From Gaiellales bacterium (GTDB taxonomy: Bacteria > Actinomycetota > Thermoleophilia > BMS3ABIN01), in contig QZKG01000028.1 of NCBI GenBank assembly GCA_003599855.1, positions 1 to 56,931 of the forward strand: 56,931 nt of DNA, read 5' to 3'. This document shows, piece after piece, positions 27,607-36,352 of this stretch (position 1 is its first letter; every line of letters starts with the position of its first letter). The position numbers and the translations under genes were made by a program. Under the pieces are notes generated by a model that had not been told where the DNA came from, did not search any database, and worked only from the letters and a program-made list of their open reading frames with translations.

Positions 27607-28638
27607 TCACTCGCCACACACCAGCACTTTCGCCCCGCGGACCTTTCGCTCTTTCAGTTCCACGAGCGCCCGGTTGGCCTCCTTGAGCGGATAGACCTCC
27701 ACCTCCGGTCTGATGCCCGCGGCGGCCGCTATCTCCAGGAAACCACTGACGTCACTGCGCGTCACGTTGGCGACGCTCTTTATCTCCTTCTCCAGCCACA
27801 GGTGCCGGGGGTAGTCGAGCTGGAGGAGATATCCCTTGTCGATGTCCTCCTTGCGGATGGCGTTGATGACCAGCCGCCCGCCCGGCGCCAGCCTGGCAAG
27901 CGCTTCGACGGCCGGTTTCCAGGCGGGGGTGGTGTCGATGACGGCAGCCAGCTCCTGCGGCGGCGCATCGTCCGTGTCCCCGGCCCAGGCGGCGCCCAGT
28001 TCCCGGGCGAACTCCTGTTCCTCGGGGCTTCTGGCGAAGACGAAGACGCTGGTGCCGGGATAGAGGTGCGAGACCAGCTTGAGCACCAGGTGCCCCGAAG
28101 CGCCGAAGCCGGTGAGGCCGAGCGGCCGGCCGTTCGACATCCCGGCCAGATGCAGGGAGCGGTAACCGATGGCGCCGGCGCAGAGCAGGGGCGCGGCTTC
28201 GATGTCAGAGAAAGCATCCGGGATGGGATAGGCGAAGTCCTCCGGGATCGTCATCATTTCCGCATAGCCACCATCCACATCCCGTCCGGTGGCCCTGAAA
28301 TCAGGACAGAGGTTCTCGCGGCCGGATGTGCAGTACACGCATTCACCGCAGGCGGAGAATATCCAGGCGACGCCCACGCGCTCGCCGGTCCTGAACCGCG
28401 AGGCGCCGGGCCCCTGGCCGGCAACACGCCCGACGACCTGGTGGCCGGGGATGACCGGCAGCTCCGGCGGGGGAGTGCGGCCTTCGACCTCGTCGATCTC
28501 TGTATGGCAGACGCCGCAGGCGGTGACCTCGATGAGGACCTCGCCCGGGCCCGGCTCCGGGTCAGGCAGCTCCATGAGCTCGAGAGGGGCGCTGTCGCTG
28601 GAGAGGTCGGTGAGCCTGTTCAGGACCATTGCTTTCAA
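27607..28638 (-). CDS. Zinc-dependent alcohol dehydrogenase
   Basis: The 343-residue enzyme of the MDR family starts LKAMVLNRL. It has catalytic zinc ligands in TACGVCHTEIDEVEG (Cys and nearby Glu) and GHQVVGRV, and structural zinc ligands C-x2-C-x2-C-x7-C in CGECVYCTSGRENLC. The NAD(P) site reads GLTGFGASGHLVLKL. It resembles the AdhA-like branch (GFGASGH). TTG 28638 was chosen because GGAAGGG lies seven bases upstream; an ATG three codons later is the alternative. It converges on the RNase R-like gene. Confidence 0.92.
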   Translation of the reverse strand: MKAMVLNRLTDLSSDSAPLELMELPDPEPGPGEVLIEVTACGVCHTEIDEVEGRTPPPELPVIPGHQVVGRVAGQGPGASRFRTGERVGVAWIFSACGECVYCTSGRENLCPDFRATGRDVDGGYAEMMTIPEDFAYPIPDAFSDIEAAPLLCAGAIGYRSLHLAGMSNGRPLGLTGFGASGHLVLKLVSHLYPGTSVFVFARSPEEQEFARELGAAWAGDTDDAPPQELAAVIDTTPAWKPAVEALARLAPGGRLVINAIRKEDIDKGYLLQLDYPRHLWLEKEIKSVANVTRSDVSGFLEIAAAAGIRPEVEVYPLKEANRALVELKERKVRGAKVLVCGE

Positions 28639-28842
28639 GTGGTTGCCCTTCCTTCGTTCCCTTATGCATGAAAGGCAGGATGTCCCGTGTTCCATGCATG
28701 TCTCAACTGGCGCCCGGGGGCACCCCATATAAAAATATTATCAGCTGCGGGCGTCAAAAGAATCATTCGAAGGATGTATTCTTTAAGCGCGCAAGTTGTA
28801 TCTGGCTTCGACCTCGTCGGGCCTGTCGCTCAGCATACAGCC

Positions 28843-28872
28843 ACGACAGCGCGCGCCCCCGATATATATAAT
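28843..28872 (+). promoter_or_regulatory. smpB promoter, leaderless arrangement
   Basis: ACGACA (28843-28848) and a perfect TATAAT (28867-28872) are 18 bases apart. The smpB ATG begins only six bases after TATAAT, so transcription would start at or next to the start codon, and no ribosome binding site is present. Confidence 0.75.
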
Positions 28873-28878
28873 CTGTCT

Positions 28879-29343
28879 ATGGGCGAGAGCACCAAACAGA
28901 TAGCCACCAACCGCAAGGCATACCATAACTACTTCATCGACGAGACCTACGAGGCCGGGCTCGAGCTCAAGGGCACCGAGGTCAAGTCGCTCAGGGCTGG
29001 GCGCGCCAACCTGAAGGACAGCTACGCCGTCATCAAGGGGGGCGAGGCCTTCATCGTGGGGCTCCACATCAGCCCCTACGCCCAGGGCAACATCCACAAC
29101 GTCGACCCGGACCGAACCCGGCGGCTGCTCATGCACAAGCGCGAGATCCGCTCCCTCATCGGCAAGACCCAGGAGCAGGGCTACGCCCTCATCCCCACCC
29201 GCCTGTACTTCAAGGGCCCCCGCGCCAAGATCGAGATCGGCCTGGCCCGGGGCAAGAAGCTCCACGACAAGCGCCGCGCCCTGGCGGACAAGGACGCCAA
29301 GCGGGACATCGAGCGCGCGCTCAGGGAGCGGCAGAAGGGCTGA
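28879..29343 (+). CDS. smpB: SsrA-binding protein SmpB
   Basis: SmpB binds tmRNA and places it in the A site of stalled ribosomes. The 154-residue product has the family landmarks: NRKAYHNYFIDETYEAGLELKGTEVKSLRAGRANLKDSYA, HISPY, and the basic C-terminal tail KLHDKRRALADKDAKRDIERALRERQKG. The tmRNA gene lies 160 bases downstream, the canonical pairing. The ATG at 28879 fits the family N-terminus (MGESTKQIATN); the message is probably leaderless. Confidence 0.96.
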   Translation: MGESTKQIATNRKAYHNYFIDETYEAGLELKGTEVKSLRAGRANLKDSYAVIKGGEAFIVGLHISPYAQGNIHNVDPDRTRRLLMHKREIRSLIGKTQEQGYALIPTRLYFKGPRAKIEIGLARGKKLHDKRRALADKDAKRDIERALRERQKG

Positions 29344-29395
29344 GTGGAGCGCCACCCGGCGCCCTGATCGCCCGGGCCGCCGCCGGTGAGCGAGG

Positions 29396-29422
29396 TTAAC
29401 TGCCCGCCATAACTGGTATAAT
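29396..29422 (+). promoter_or_regulatory. Probable tmRNA promoter
   Basis: A perfect TATAAT at 29417-29422 follows TTAACT at 29396-29401 with a short 15-base spacer. The transcript would start near 29429 and need 5' processing by RNase P at 29503. Confidence 0.6.
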
Positions 29423-29502
29423 TATCCTGGACGTGAGATCTGCGTTATCCGTACCGATTGCGACGCGCCGCGAGGGCGCAACGAGCTATTCCCACTTTTC
29501 GT

Positions 29503-29861
29503 GGGGGCGAAATGGTTTCGACGGGGTCAATCCGGGCGGGAGCAGCAAGCCGAGCTTCCGGCGGGCTCGTTAAACTGCCGGAAACCTAACTCAAACGCAG
29601 ACGACAATCTCGCGTTAGCCGCTTAATTTAAGCGGCTCATCGCCCCCGCCTCGTCCACGGGCGGGATCAGCGGTGTCAGATAGTGGACTTCAGCTGCCGC
29701 GGCCGTCTCCCGCCGCGGGCGGCGAAATTCTCAGGGAGACTGGCAAACCGGATCCTGCCCACGCGGAGCCGGGGCGCGAGACTTAAAAGCGTAGGCTAAG
29801 CTTGTAGCGGCTCCCCTTCGGGTGGCTGCGGACGCGGGTTCGACTCCCGCCGCCTCCACCA
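29503..29861 (+). ncRNA. ssrA: tmRNA
   Basis: The tRNA-like ends pair as GGGGGCG (29503-29509) with CGCCTCC before ACCA (29858-29861); the 5' GGGGGCGAAATGGTTTCGACGG and the T-arm GCGGGTTCGACTCCCGC are diagnostic. The tag frame at 29597-29626 reads A-D-D-N-L-A-L-A-A then TAA, after the charged alanine. A GCCGCTTAATTTAAGCGGC hairpin covers the tag stop codon. It works with SmpB to rescue stalled ribosomes and mark the product for ClpXP-type proteases. Confidence 0.97.
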
Positions 29862-29876
29862 TCACCAGCCTCACTG

Positions 29877-29903
29877 AAAATGCCTTGCTCAAGGCATTTT
29901 TTG
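29877..29903 (+). terminator. Intrinsic terminator after ssrA
   Basis: AAAATGCCTTG, loop CTC and CAAGGCATTTTTT form a stem closed by an A/T run followed by Ts. It lies 15 bases after the tmRNA CCA end and also faces the convergent MFS gene. Confidence 0.9.
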
Positions 29904-29941
29904 CTGATACGCAACCAGCTGGCGGGAACCGATCTTTGCCC

Positions 29942-31114
29942 TCAGGACCCCGCCCGTACTGCTCCCTGGAACACCAGCGCCGCCAGCGCCAGGACGACGG
30001 CCGCGCCGATGAACGACCAGCCGAGGCCGTAGTAGCCCGCCAGGAAGCCGGCCGCCAGCGGCCCGGTGGTATGGCCGATGTCCATCAGCGAGCCGAGGAT
30101 CCCCATGGCCGAACCGTGGCTCTCCCGCGTACTGCTGTCGGCGATGAAGGCCGCGGTGGCCGAGGTGACTACCGACAGGCTGAGGCCGAAGACGACGCTG
30201 ACGGCCAGCATCGGCAGGAACGAGCCGGTCAGCGGCAGGGCCACCATGCAGGCCGCGCCCAGGAGGGTTCCGGCCACGATCTGCGGCGGGCGGCCGTGGC
30301 GGTCCGAGAACCGGCCCATGAGCGGCTTCGTTGCCGCCAGGGTGACTATCTGGGCGGAGAGGAAGACGCCCACGCCCAGGGCGCTGACGCCGTGCTCGAG
30401 GGCGAAGAGCGGCAGGAACGTCTCGAACGCGCCGTAGGAGAAGAGGATGGCCGCCTCGATGACGGCCGTCACCACTATGACCCGATGCGATATCAGCGAC
30501 CTGAACCGGGCCAGGTCCTGGCGCCATGACCTCCTGTCCGCGATACGCTCCCGTTCGACCGGTAGCTTCCACATCAGCACGAGGGCGATGACGCCTGCCG
30601 CGCCGCAGACCGCGTAGACCGCCCTGAAGCCCAGCTCCGGGTCGTAGGCCAGCAGGGTGATCAGCGCGCCGCCGGCCATCGGCGCGATGAACCTGCCAGC
30701 CAGGGTGGAGGAGGAGAACCAGCCGAGCCTCTCGCCCCTGCCGGTGCGGTACAGGTCCGATACCAGCGCCATGCCCACCGGCATGAAGATGGCCGTGGCG
30801 AAACCATGGAAGAAGCGGACCAGCGCCAGCTGCCAGAGCACGGTGACGCCCAGGTAGAGGAAGGGAGCGCTGGCGAAGACCACGCCCGAGGCCACCAGCA
30901 GCCGCTTGCGCCCGACCCGGTCCGAGAGCAGCCCGGCGGGGATGCTGGCGACGATGCCGGTGAAGGCGGAGACCCCGGCGATGAAGCCGATCCAGGACGG
31001 CTCCCCGCCTAGGTGGGAGGCGAACAGCGGCAGCACCGGGTTCTTGGAGATGGTCGAGCTGAAGATCGCCGCCAGCCCGGCGCCGCAGAGCAGCCTGAAG
31101 GGGCTCAGCTTCAT
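29942..31114 (-). CDS. Major facilitator superfamily transporter
   Basis: The 390-residue protein has twelve predicted helices and the MFS motif between helices 2 and 3 (GLLSDRVGRKRLLV) and its counterpart in the second half (GRFSDRHGRPPQIV). It resembles drug or metabolite efflux proteins; the substrate is unknown. It lies 44 bases after chrB on the same strand, suggesting it is the effector of that locus in place of the usual ChrA chromate exporter. Confidence 0.9.
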   Translation of the reverse strand: MKLSPFRLLCGAGLAAIFSSTISKNPVLPLFASHLGGEPSWIGFIAGVSAFTGIVASIPAGLLSDRVGRKRLLVASGVVFASAPFLYLGVTVLWQLALVRFFHGFATAIFMPVGMALVSDLYRTGRGERLGWFSSSTLAGRFIAPMAGGALITLLAYDPELGFRAVYAVCGAAGVIALVLMWKLPVERERIADRRSWRQDLARFRSLISHRVIVVTAVIEAAILFSYGAFETFLPLFALEHGVSALGVGVFLSAQIVTLAATKPLMGRFSDRHGRPPQIVAGTLLGAACMVALPLTGSFLPMLAVSVVFGLSLSVVTSATAAFIADSSTRESHGSAMGILGSLMDIGHTTGPLAAGFLAGYYGLGWSFIGAAVVLALAALVFQGAVRAGS

Positions 31115-31157
31115 CGGCTGGCAATCACCCCCAATGGGTTGTCATGCGCCGCCCGTG

Positions 31158-32219
31158 TCACCGTTTGACAGTCGCGCTTTTCCTGCTGCCGCTTGCGGAA
31201 GTGTCTTCAGTTCCCGCGGGCTCACCGCCGAGGCCCGCGAGCAGCTCGTCGAAGAGCGTCATCCCCTCGGCCAGTATCTGACCGTCGTCTCCAGAGGCGG
31301 TGATGCCCTTGAGTATGACCTCCAGTCCGGCGGCCTCCCGGCGGCCGTACCTGGCGTCCTTCAGGTCGACGTCATGCACGATCTCGGCGATATCGGCAAG
31401 CGGCCCGGCCTGCAGGCCGAAGCGCCTGACCAGCGTCTCGAAGGTGCAGTCTTCGCCCTGGTGGCCGAGCTCCACGTCGACATAATCGAAGGGGATGGCG
31501 CCCTTCACCGCGGACGGGTCCTCGGAGAACTCGAAGCGGGCCCCGGGATCGATGTACCGGCTGATGGCCCAGGCGCTCGCGACGCGGTCCACGTAGAGAC
31601 GCGGGCGGGTGACCCAGACTTTCCCCTGAAAGTCGGCCGGGTCCAGGAGGAGGCGCTCCCCGCCCGCAGCCACCGCCGGCTCTTCCTGCTCTTTCAGGCG
31701 GCGCACTTCCCGCAGGCAGCGGCCGATAGCGTCCTCGGCGTCGCCGCGGCCCGGCGCGCCGAAGAAATCGATCTCCCGGACCTCATCGTAACGTTTCCGG
31801 ATGGCCCCCAGTTCGTCGACCATGGCGGTCATCCCCCCGGCGCCGATCTCGGCCCCGCCTTTGTCACGCGCGGAGCCCAGCGCTTCGAGCCTGAGATGGA
31901 GGCTGTCCGCGGCCTCGGCCATCTGCCTGTAATCCTCGCTGCGCGGCTCCCGGAACAGGTCCGCCACCTCTTCGTCGGACAGGTTCTCGACGCCCTCGGT
32001 CTTCAGCAGGGTGGCCTCGCCCCCGGCCTTCCTAATCTCCTGGCTCAGCCACTGCAGGATCTCGTAATGCTCTTCGCCATAGGGAAAGAAGTACACCGAG
32101 TTGCGAAAGGAGACCATCCCCAGCTTCTTCATCCTGCGCCACACCCGGACGCGGGCGCTGCCGGCCTCCGGGGGAAGGTAGTATATAAAGACCAGCCACT
32201 TGTAATCGTGCGCCGCCAT
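31158..32219 (-). CDS. ChrB-like chromate resistance/regulatory protein
   Basis: The protein has about 353 residues and the two ChrB parts: an N-terminal domain (KWLVFIYYLPPEAGSARVRVWRRMKKLGMVSFRNSVYFFPY) and a C-terminal domain (WVTRPRLYVDRVASAWAISRYIDPGARFEF ... FDYVDVELGHQGEDCTFETLVRRFGL). ChrB senses chromate and regulates export genes in proteobacteria; the C-terminal domain alone is a chromate resistance protein. ATG 32219 starts MAAHDYKW. The next gene is an MFS transporter, not chrA, so the true inducer is open. Confidence 0.88.
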   Translation of the reverse strand: MAAHDYKWLVFIYYLPPEAGSARVRVWRRMKKLGMVSFRNSVYFFPYGEEHYEILQWLSQEIRKAGGEATLLKTEGVENLSDEEVADLFREPRSEDYRQMAEAADSLHLRLEALGSARDKGGAEIGAGGMTAMVDELGAIRKRYDEVREIDFFGAPGRGDAEDAIGRCLREVRRLKEQEEPAVAAGGERLLLDPADFQGKVWVTRPRLYVDRVASAWAISRYIDPGARFEFSEDPSAVKGAIPFDYVDVELGHQGEDCTFETLVRRFGLQAGPLADIAEIVHDVDLKDARYGRREAAGLEVILKGITASGDDGQILAEGMTLFDELLAGLGGEPAGTEDTSASGSRKSATVKR

Positions 32220-32331
32220 CACTGCCTGCCTGTCGAGCTCTGCCCGGCTCGCCCCGTCTTCCCAAGGCACGTCCTTTGGAACAGGCCCCTTATCGTTCTT
32301 GTCTTAACGCTCATGGCTCAGACCCTTTCAA

Positions 32332-32347
32332 TGTAATGAATATTACA
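32332..32347. promoter_or_regulatory. Inverted repeat upstream of chrB-like gene
   Basis: TGTAAT-GAAT-ATTACA is a perfect six-base inverted repeat, about 110 bases before the chrB start in an AT-rich stretch. It could be the operator for ChrB or for a divergent regulator. Confidence 0.5.
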
Positions 32348-32396
32348 ATGAGAAGTATTACCAATTACACGGTATTCAAACATAAATCTGACTATA

Positions 32397-32519
32397 CAAC
32401 TCGCTCGGGAACATCCTGAAATTGTCATTCTGGGCGAAGCGAAGAATCTGCTTTTTGCGACAAACGCAGGTCCATCGGCGTCTTCGGCTCCTCAGGATGA
32501 CGAATACCTGAGCGAGTTG
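32397..32519. repeat. Dispersed palindromic repeat element
   Basis: The outer arms are CAACTCGCTC-GG and CC-TGAGCGAGTTG. Inside lie GTCATTCTGGGCGAAGCGAAGAATC and, opposite, CTTCGGCTCCTCAGGATGAC. The inner core matches a palindromic intergenic repeat I know from several bacterial genomes (GTCATTCTGAGCGAAGCGAAGAATC). A second, half copy is near 55646 in this window. No coding capacity. Confidence 0.75.
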
Positions 32520-32728
32520 GATGATCAGTCAATTGCATGAATGCCAGAGTCGGGTACTGAACAAGGAGGAATAGTATTGGCAGCTATCGCATCAGAGGCG
32601 ATTGCAAGGATGTGCCCGCGAGGTATCTGGATGATCATATATTGGGATGATTATTTCGGCCCAGGGAACAGGTCATCGATCACGGGAAAGCGCAGATTGA
32701 TGCACCTCTGCCGAAAAGGCAGTTTGAT
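32520..32728. other. AT-rich spacer with no supported gene
   Basis: An open frame at 32541-32732 has a possible GGAGGAATAG before a later codon but no protein-like pattern. I see no RNA gene. Confidence 0.3.
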
Positions 32729-33163
32729 TTAAAAGGACAGGTTCATGTCCGCCGCCATCATGACGTCCTTGTAGTAAGTGGCGGGGTCCGCCGCCTTGAC
32801 GCCCAGTACCAGGTCGGACTCGCTCATGCCGAACACGGAGAGGTTGAGAGGGCAGGCAAGGAGCGTGGCCCCCTCGAAATGGAGCGTCTCCAGCATGAGC
32901 CTCGCGTCGGGGAGGTCCATCTCGTCCATTTTTTTCAGGACTGCCTCCCGTTCCTCCTCGGGCTGGTCCGGCAGGCACACGAGTTCATCCACCTTCTTCT
33001 GATGCACGGCATTGATGCCCCGCGATCCAAAGAAGATGGTGACTTTCGAGCCGGCCCTCAACAGGCTCTGCGCCGTCATGAGGGCGTTGAACACCTGGCA
33101 GAGCTCGTCATGGAAGCACATGATAGATACGGATTTGGCTGGCTTTTTCTGTTCGGGGCTCAT
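32729..33163 (-). CDS. DsrE/DsrF-family protein
   Basis: The 144-residue protein (VSIMCFHDELCQVFNALMTAQSLLRAGSKVTIFFGSRGINAV) is a larger DsrE-like family member, of the type often found with ArsR regulators and sulfur or redox genes. Cys residues at MCFHDELC and LLACPL could carry persulfide. It is transcribed after the methyltransferase gene, 47 bases away, on the same strand. Likely cytoplasmic and membrane-associated. Confidence 0.85.
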   Translation of the reverse strand: MSPEQKKPAKSVSIMCFHDELCQVFNALMTAQSLLRAGSKVTIFFGSRGINAVHQKKVDELVCLPDQPEEEREAVLKKMDEMDLPDARLMLETLHFEGATLLACPLNLSVFGMSESDLVLGVKAADPATYYKDVMMAADMNLSF

Positions 33164-33210
33164 TTCTGCCTCCTTGCTGTTTTTATGGTTACCTACAGCC
33201 GGTTTTCGAT

Positions 33211-33948
33211 TCAGGACGGCTGCCTGACTGCCTTCATCGCCATGAACGCACCATGTCCCGGCGCCAGATGTTTTCCCGCGCCTTCGAACTGACGGTAGCG
33301 CTTCAGGAGGGTGGGCCGGTTGGCCGGCGGGAAGAATATGTGCGTTTCACTCTCCTGGACTTCGAACCCGGCCTGCCCGAGCAGTTTCTTCAGCTCTCCC
33401 GGGGACAGGAAGCGGGCGCTGCCATAGCTGCTATCGTGAAAAGCAGCCCTGGCCCTGCGCAGCAGCGCCCAGTAACTCGAACGGTTGAGCTCACCGATAA
33501 CGAGCCTCCCCGTAGCCTTCAGCAGTCGGTGCGCCTCGCGCAGGATCATATCCGGCCTTTCCGCGAAACACAGGACAGTGATGCAGACTATCAGGTCGAA
33601 GCTCCCCGAAGAGAGCGGGAGCGAATCCGCCGAAGCCCGGTGAAACGCTATCGGCAACCCTTCGCGAAGGGCCTTGCCCCTGGCCGCACACAGCATCCCG
33701 GCGGAACGGTCCACGGCGACGACCCGCGCGCCCCGCCGGGCCATTTCCAGCGAGTAGTTGCCGGTGCCGCAGCCGACATCGAGCGCAACCTCCCGCGGCC
33801 GCACATCAGCCAGCCGGAAGATCGCCTCCTCTTCCAGCTCACGGCACAGACGCCCCAGCGGGGTTTCGAACCAGGCATCATACGCCGACGCATCCAGAAT
33901 GTCGTCCCTCTCCTGGGCGATGCTTCCCCTCTTTTCAGCAGCATTCAT
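33211..33948 (-). CDS. Class I SAM-dependent methyltransferase
   Basis: The 245-residue enzyme has motif I (VALDVGCGTGNYSLEMA, about 54-70), the acidic end of strand two (VVAVDRSAGML), and post-motif segments (DSLPLSSGSFDLIVCITVLCFAERPD, LLKATGRLVIGEL). It matches the Methyltransf_11 type; the acceptor is unknown. It lies in a same-strand series ArsR - RND exporter - methyltransferase - DsrE-like, so methylation of a metalloid or thiol compound is a possibility. Confidence 0.88.
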   Translation of the reverse strand: MNAAEKRGSIAQERDDILDASAYDAWFETPLGRLCRELEEEAIFRLADVRPREVALDVGCGTGNYSLEMARRGARVVAVDRSAGMLCAARGKALREGLPIAFHRASADSLPLSSGSFDLIVCITVLCFAERPDMILREAHRLLKATGRLVIGELNRSSYWALLRRARAAFHDSSYGSARFLSPGELKKLLGQAGFEVQESETHIFFPPANRPTLLKRYRQFEGAGKHLAPGHGAFMAMKAVRQPS

Positions 33949-34007
33949 TTATCACCACATCGGAAAAAAGAATAACCTGCCGCTTCGCATCGTTCCCGCT
34001 CCCAGTT

Positions 34008-36230
34008 TCACCGCAGGCGCAGCAGGCTGATCATGGCCGGCAGGTAGACGATCGTCAGCAGTGCGCTCACCATCATGATCGCTGTGATGAACACGCCCAC
34101 GGTTATATAAGGGGTCAGGGCCGCGAACAGCATGACGGAAAAGGCGGCGGAGAAGAGGACCGCGTTCCTGACGATCCCTTTACCGGGCCGCACGACGGTC
34201 CACACCAGCGCCTCGTCGATATCCGGCTCCTCTGCAAGCCGCTGCCGGTAGCGCCTGACGAAGTGGATGGCGAAGTCGACCGCCAGCCCCAGGGAGAGCG
34301 TGGAGAGCACCGATATCGGCATGTCGAAGTCCTTGCCTAGAAAGCCTATGGCCCCGTAGATGATGATGATGGTGAAGAGCAGCGGGATGAAGCTCACCAC
34401 TGCCCACTTGAGCGAGCGGTATATGGCCACCAGCACGAAGAAGATGACAATGGTGCCGATGATGAATACCCGGACCATGTCGCCCAGCACTTCGTCGTTC
34501 CAGACCTTGTTGAAATAAGCGATGCCGGCGGGCTGGAATTCGATGCCGGCGGGCGCCGCGTTCGCCGCCGTATAGCTGTCCACCACTGCCAGCACATCAT
34601 CCATGGCCGACGCGTCCCAGGTCCTCAGCTGCACCTGGATGTTAGCCTGCCCGGCTCCCTGATCGATGTCGGAAGGCCGGGCCTTTGACAGGAGGCCGGC
34701 AATCGCTTCCGGTGATTCAGGCACGGCGTGATCCGCCTGGCTGTTACCGTTCATCATCAAGTTCATCATCTTCACCATGTCGACGACGGAGTAGGTGTTG
34801 CCGACCACCCCGATCGTTTCCAGCTCGCTCTGCAAACCGTCGATGTACCTGAGCGCGGCGGGTGAGGCCAGGGAGCCCTCTCCCTTTCCCCGGGCGACGA
34901 GATAGGCCATGGACGTGCCCCCGAGGTTATCGTTCAGGACGCGGTCAGCCACCCTGATGTCGCTTCCGTTCTTGAACCAGGCCACCATGTTGTTATTGAC
35001 CTTGATCATAGTGATGCCCCACACTGACAGGCCCACAATCACGATCCCCGCCGCCAGGATGAGCCCCCGGCGCCGGATGGCCAGAACGCCCAGACGGCCC
35101 AGCAGCCTGGAAGTCCGGTTACCGGCCATGTCTTCGCGCTGTGAAGCCTTTCTCAGCGACTTCTCGCCAACGAGAGTCATCACGGCCGGCAGGAAGGTGA
35201 ACGACAGCAGGGCGATGGCGCCGATGCCGAAGGCAACGAAAAGCCCGAAGACCCGCACCGGGATGATGTCGCCGATACCGAGCACGCCGAAGCCGATTGC
35301 GGCGGCCAGCGCCGTGTAACGCACCGGGGCGCCCACTACCTTCATCGTCCTGGCGATTGCCATCCTTCTTTCCTCCAGCTCACCGCAGCAGAAGTAGAAC
35401 TCGTTGAAGATATGGATGCTGGCGGTGCTGATAGCCATGAGGAAGACGGGGATCATCGAGCTCATGATGTGCACCGGGTAGCCCAGGCCTATCAGGAGCC
35501 CCAGCGTCCAGACGACGCTGATCATGGCGACGCCCATGATGGAGAACGTCAGCGGCCAGTTGCGGAACATGAGGTATAACATGAGCATCATGATCAGCCC
35601 GGCGATGGGTGAGAAAAGACCCATTTGCAGGAACATCTCGGAGCCGAAGGTGTCGCGTGCCACCGGGTCGCCGGCTACGTAATATTTCTCTTCGCCTCTG
35701 TCGTTCGAGGAGATATCACGGATCCGGTCAGCGACCTCCTTGCCGTTGGCGCCGTTTTCCAGGGGGACGAATATCGCGGTGGTCTTCTCGTCCTCGGAGA
35801 CGAAACGGCCCACCATGATGGGGTTGCCCATCACCATCCCCCTGATCCGGGCGACTTCGCTTTCCGGAGGCTCGTTGACAGCAAGGGTGATCTCGCTGGC
35901 GTTGAGGAAGTTCATAACGGCATCTGCAGCCACGCCCTCAACCCTGGTTATCTCGCCGGTCAGCCTGCTGATCCGGGCTACAGTCCCGGGATTGAAGACC
36001 CCGTCCTCGTTGACGATTCCCAGGGCGATCATGTCTTTATGAAGGCCGAAGGTCTCCTCGACCTCGCGGTTGGAGAGACGCACCTCCGATGTCTCCGGCA
36101 GCATATTGTTGGGATCGGTGTCGGTGGTGATCCTGGGGAACTGCGTGGCGAAGGCCGCCGTCACCAGCAGCACGACGATCATGACCAGCACAGGCCGCCT
36201 GATGGAAAACCCTACCAGACTGAACTTCAT
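34008..36230 (-). CDS. MMPL/RND superfamily exporter
   Basis: The 740-residue protein has the two-fold MMPL layout: one helix, a large periplasmic/extracellular loop (about 45-205), five helices (about 215-350), a linking helix, a second loop (about 410-575) and five more helices. Motifs such as GIGDIIPVRVFGLFVAFGIGAIALLSFTFLPAVMTL and LSLGLAVDFAIHFVRRYRQR are typical. Members export lipids or hydrophobic compounds. ATG 36230 follows AAGGAGGAG. It is downstream of the arsR-type regulator. Confidence 0.92.
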   Translation of the reverse strand: MKFSLVGFSIRRPVLVMIVVLLVTAAFATQFPRITTDTDPNNMLPETSEVRLSNREVEETFGLHKDMIALGIVNEDGVFNPGTVARISRLTGEITRVEGVAADAVMNFLNASEITLAVNEPPESEVARIRGMVMGNPIMVGRFVSEDEKTTAIFVPLENGANGKEVADRIRDISSNDRGEEKYYVAGDPVARDTFGSEMFLQMGLFSPIAGLIMMLMLYLMFRNWPLTFSIMGVAMISVVWTLGLLIGLGYPVHIMSSMIPVFLMAISTASIHIFNEFYFCCGELEERRMAIARTMKVVGAPVRYTALAAAIGFGVLGIGDIIPVRVFGLFVAFGIGAIALLSFTFLPAVMTLVGEKSLRKASQREDMAGNRTSRLLGRLGVLAIRRRGLILAAGIVIVGLSVWGITMIKVNNNMVAWFKNGSDIRVADRVLNDNLGGTSMAYLVARGKGEGSLASPAALRYIDGLQSELETIGVVGNTYSVVDMVKMMNLMMNGNSQADHAVPESPEAIAGLLSKARPSDIDQGAGQANIQVQLRTWDASAMDDVLAVVDSYTAANAAPAGIEFQPAGIAYFNKVWNDEVLGDMVRVFIIGTIVIFFVLVAIYRSLKWAVVSFIPLLFTIIIIYGAIGFLGKDFDMPISVLSTLSLGLAVDFAIHFVRRYRQRLAEEPDIDEALVWTVVRPGKGIVRNAVLFSAAFSVMLFAALTPYITVGVFITAIMMVSALLTIVYLPAMISLLRLR

Positions 36231-36352
36231 CTTCTCCTCCTTGACCGGCGATTGACGCATACGCCTTGTATAGATGTTATTAAAATCTTATATCTCGATA
36301 AATCTAGACATTGACAGAAAAAAAAGCAGGCTTTCCGGCCGCCTATTTCCTG

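Noticed and set aside
26121..27617. 498-codon minus-strand open frame opposite the RNase R-like gene
   Set aside because: Shadow of the RNB-domain coding frame.
32541..32732. 63-codon open frame beside the palindromic repeat
   Set aside because: No domain or composition signal and no conserved context; more likely spacer.
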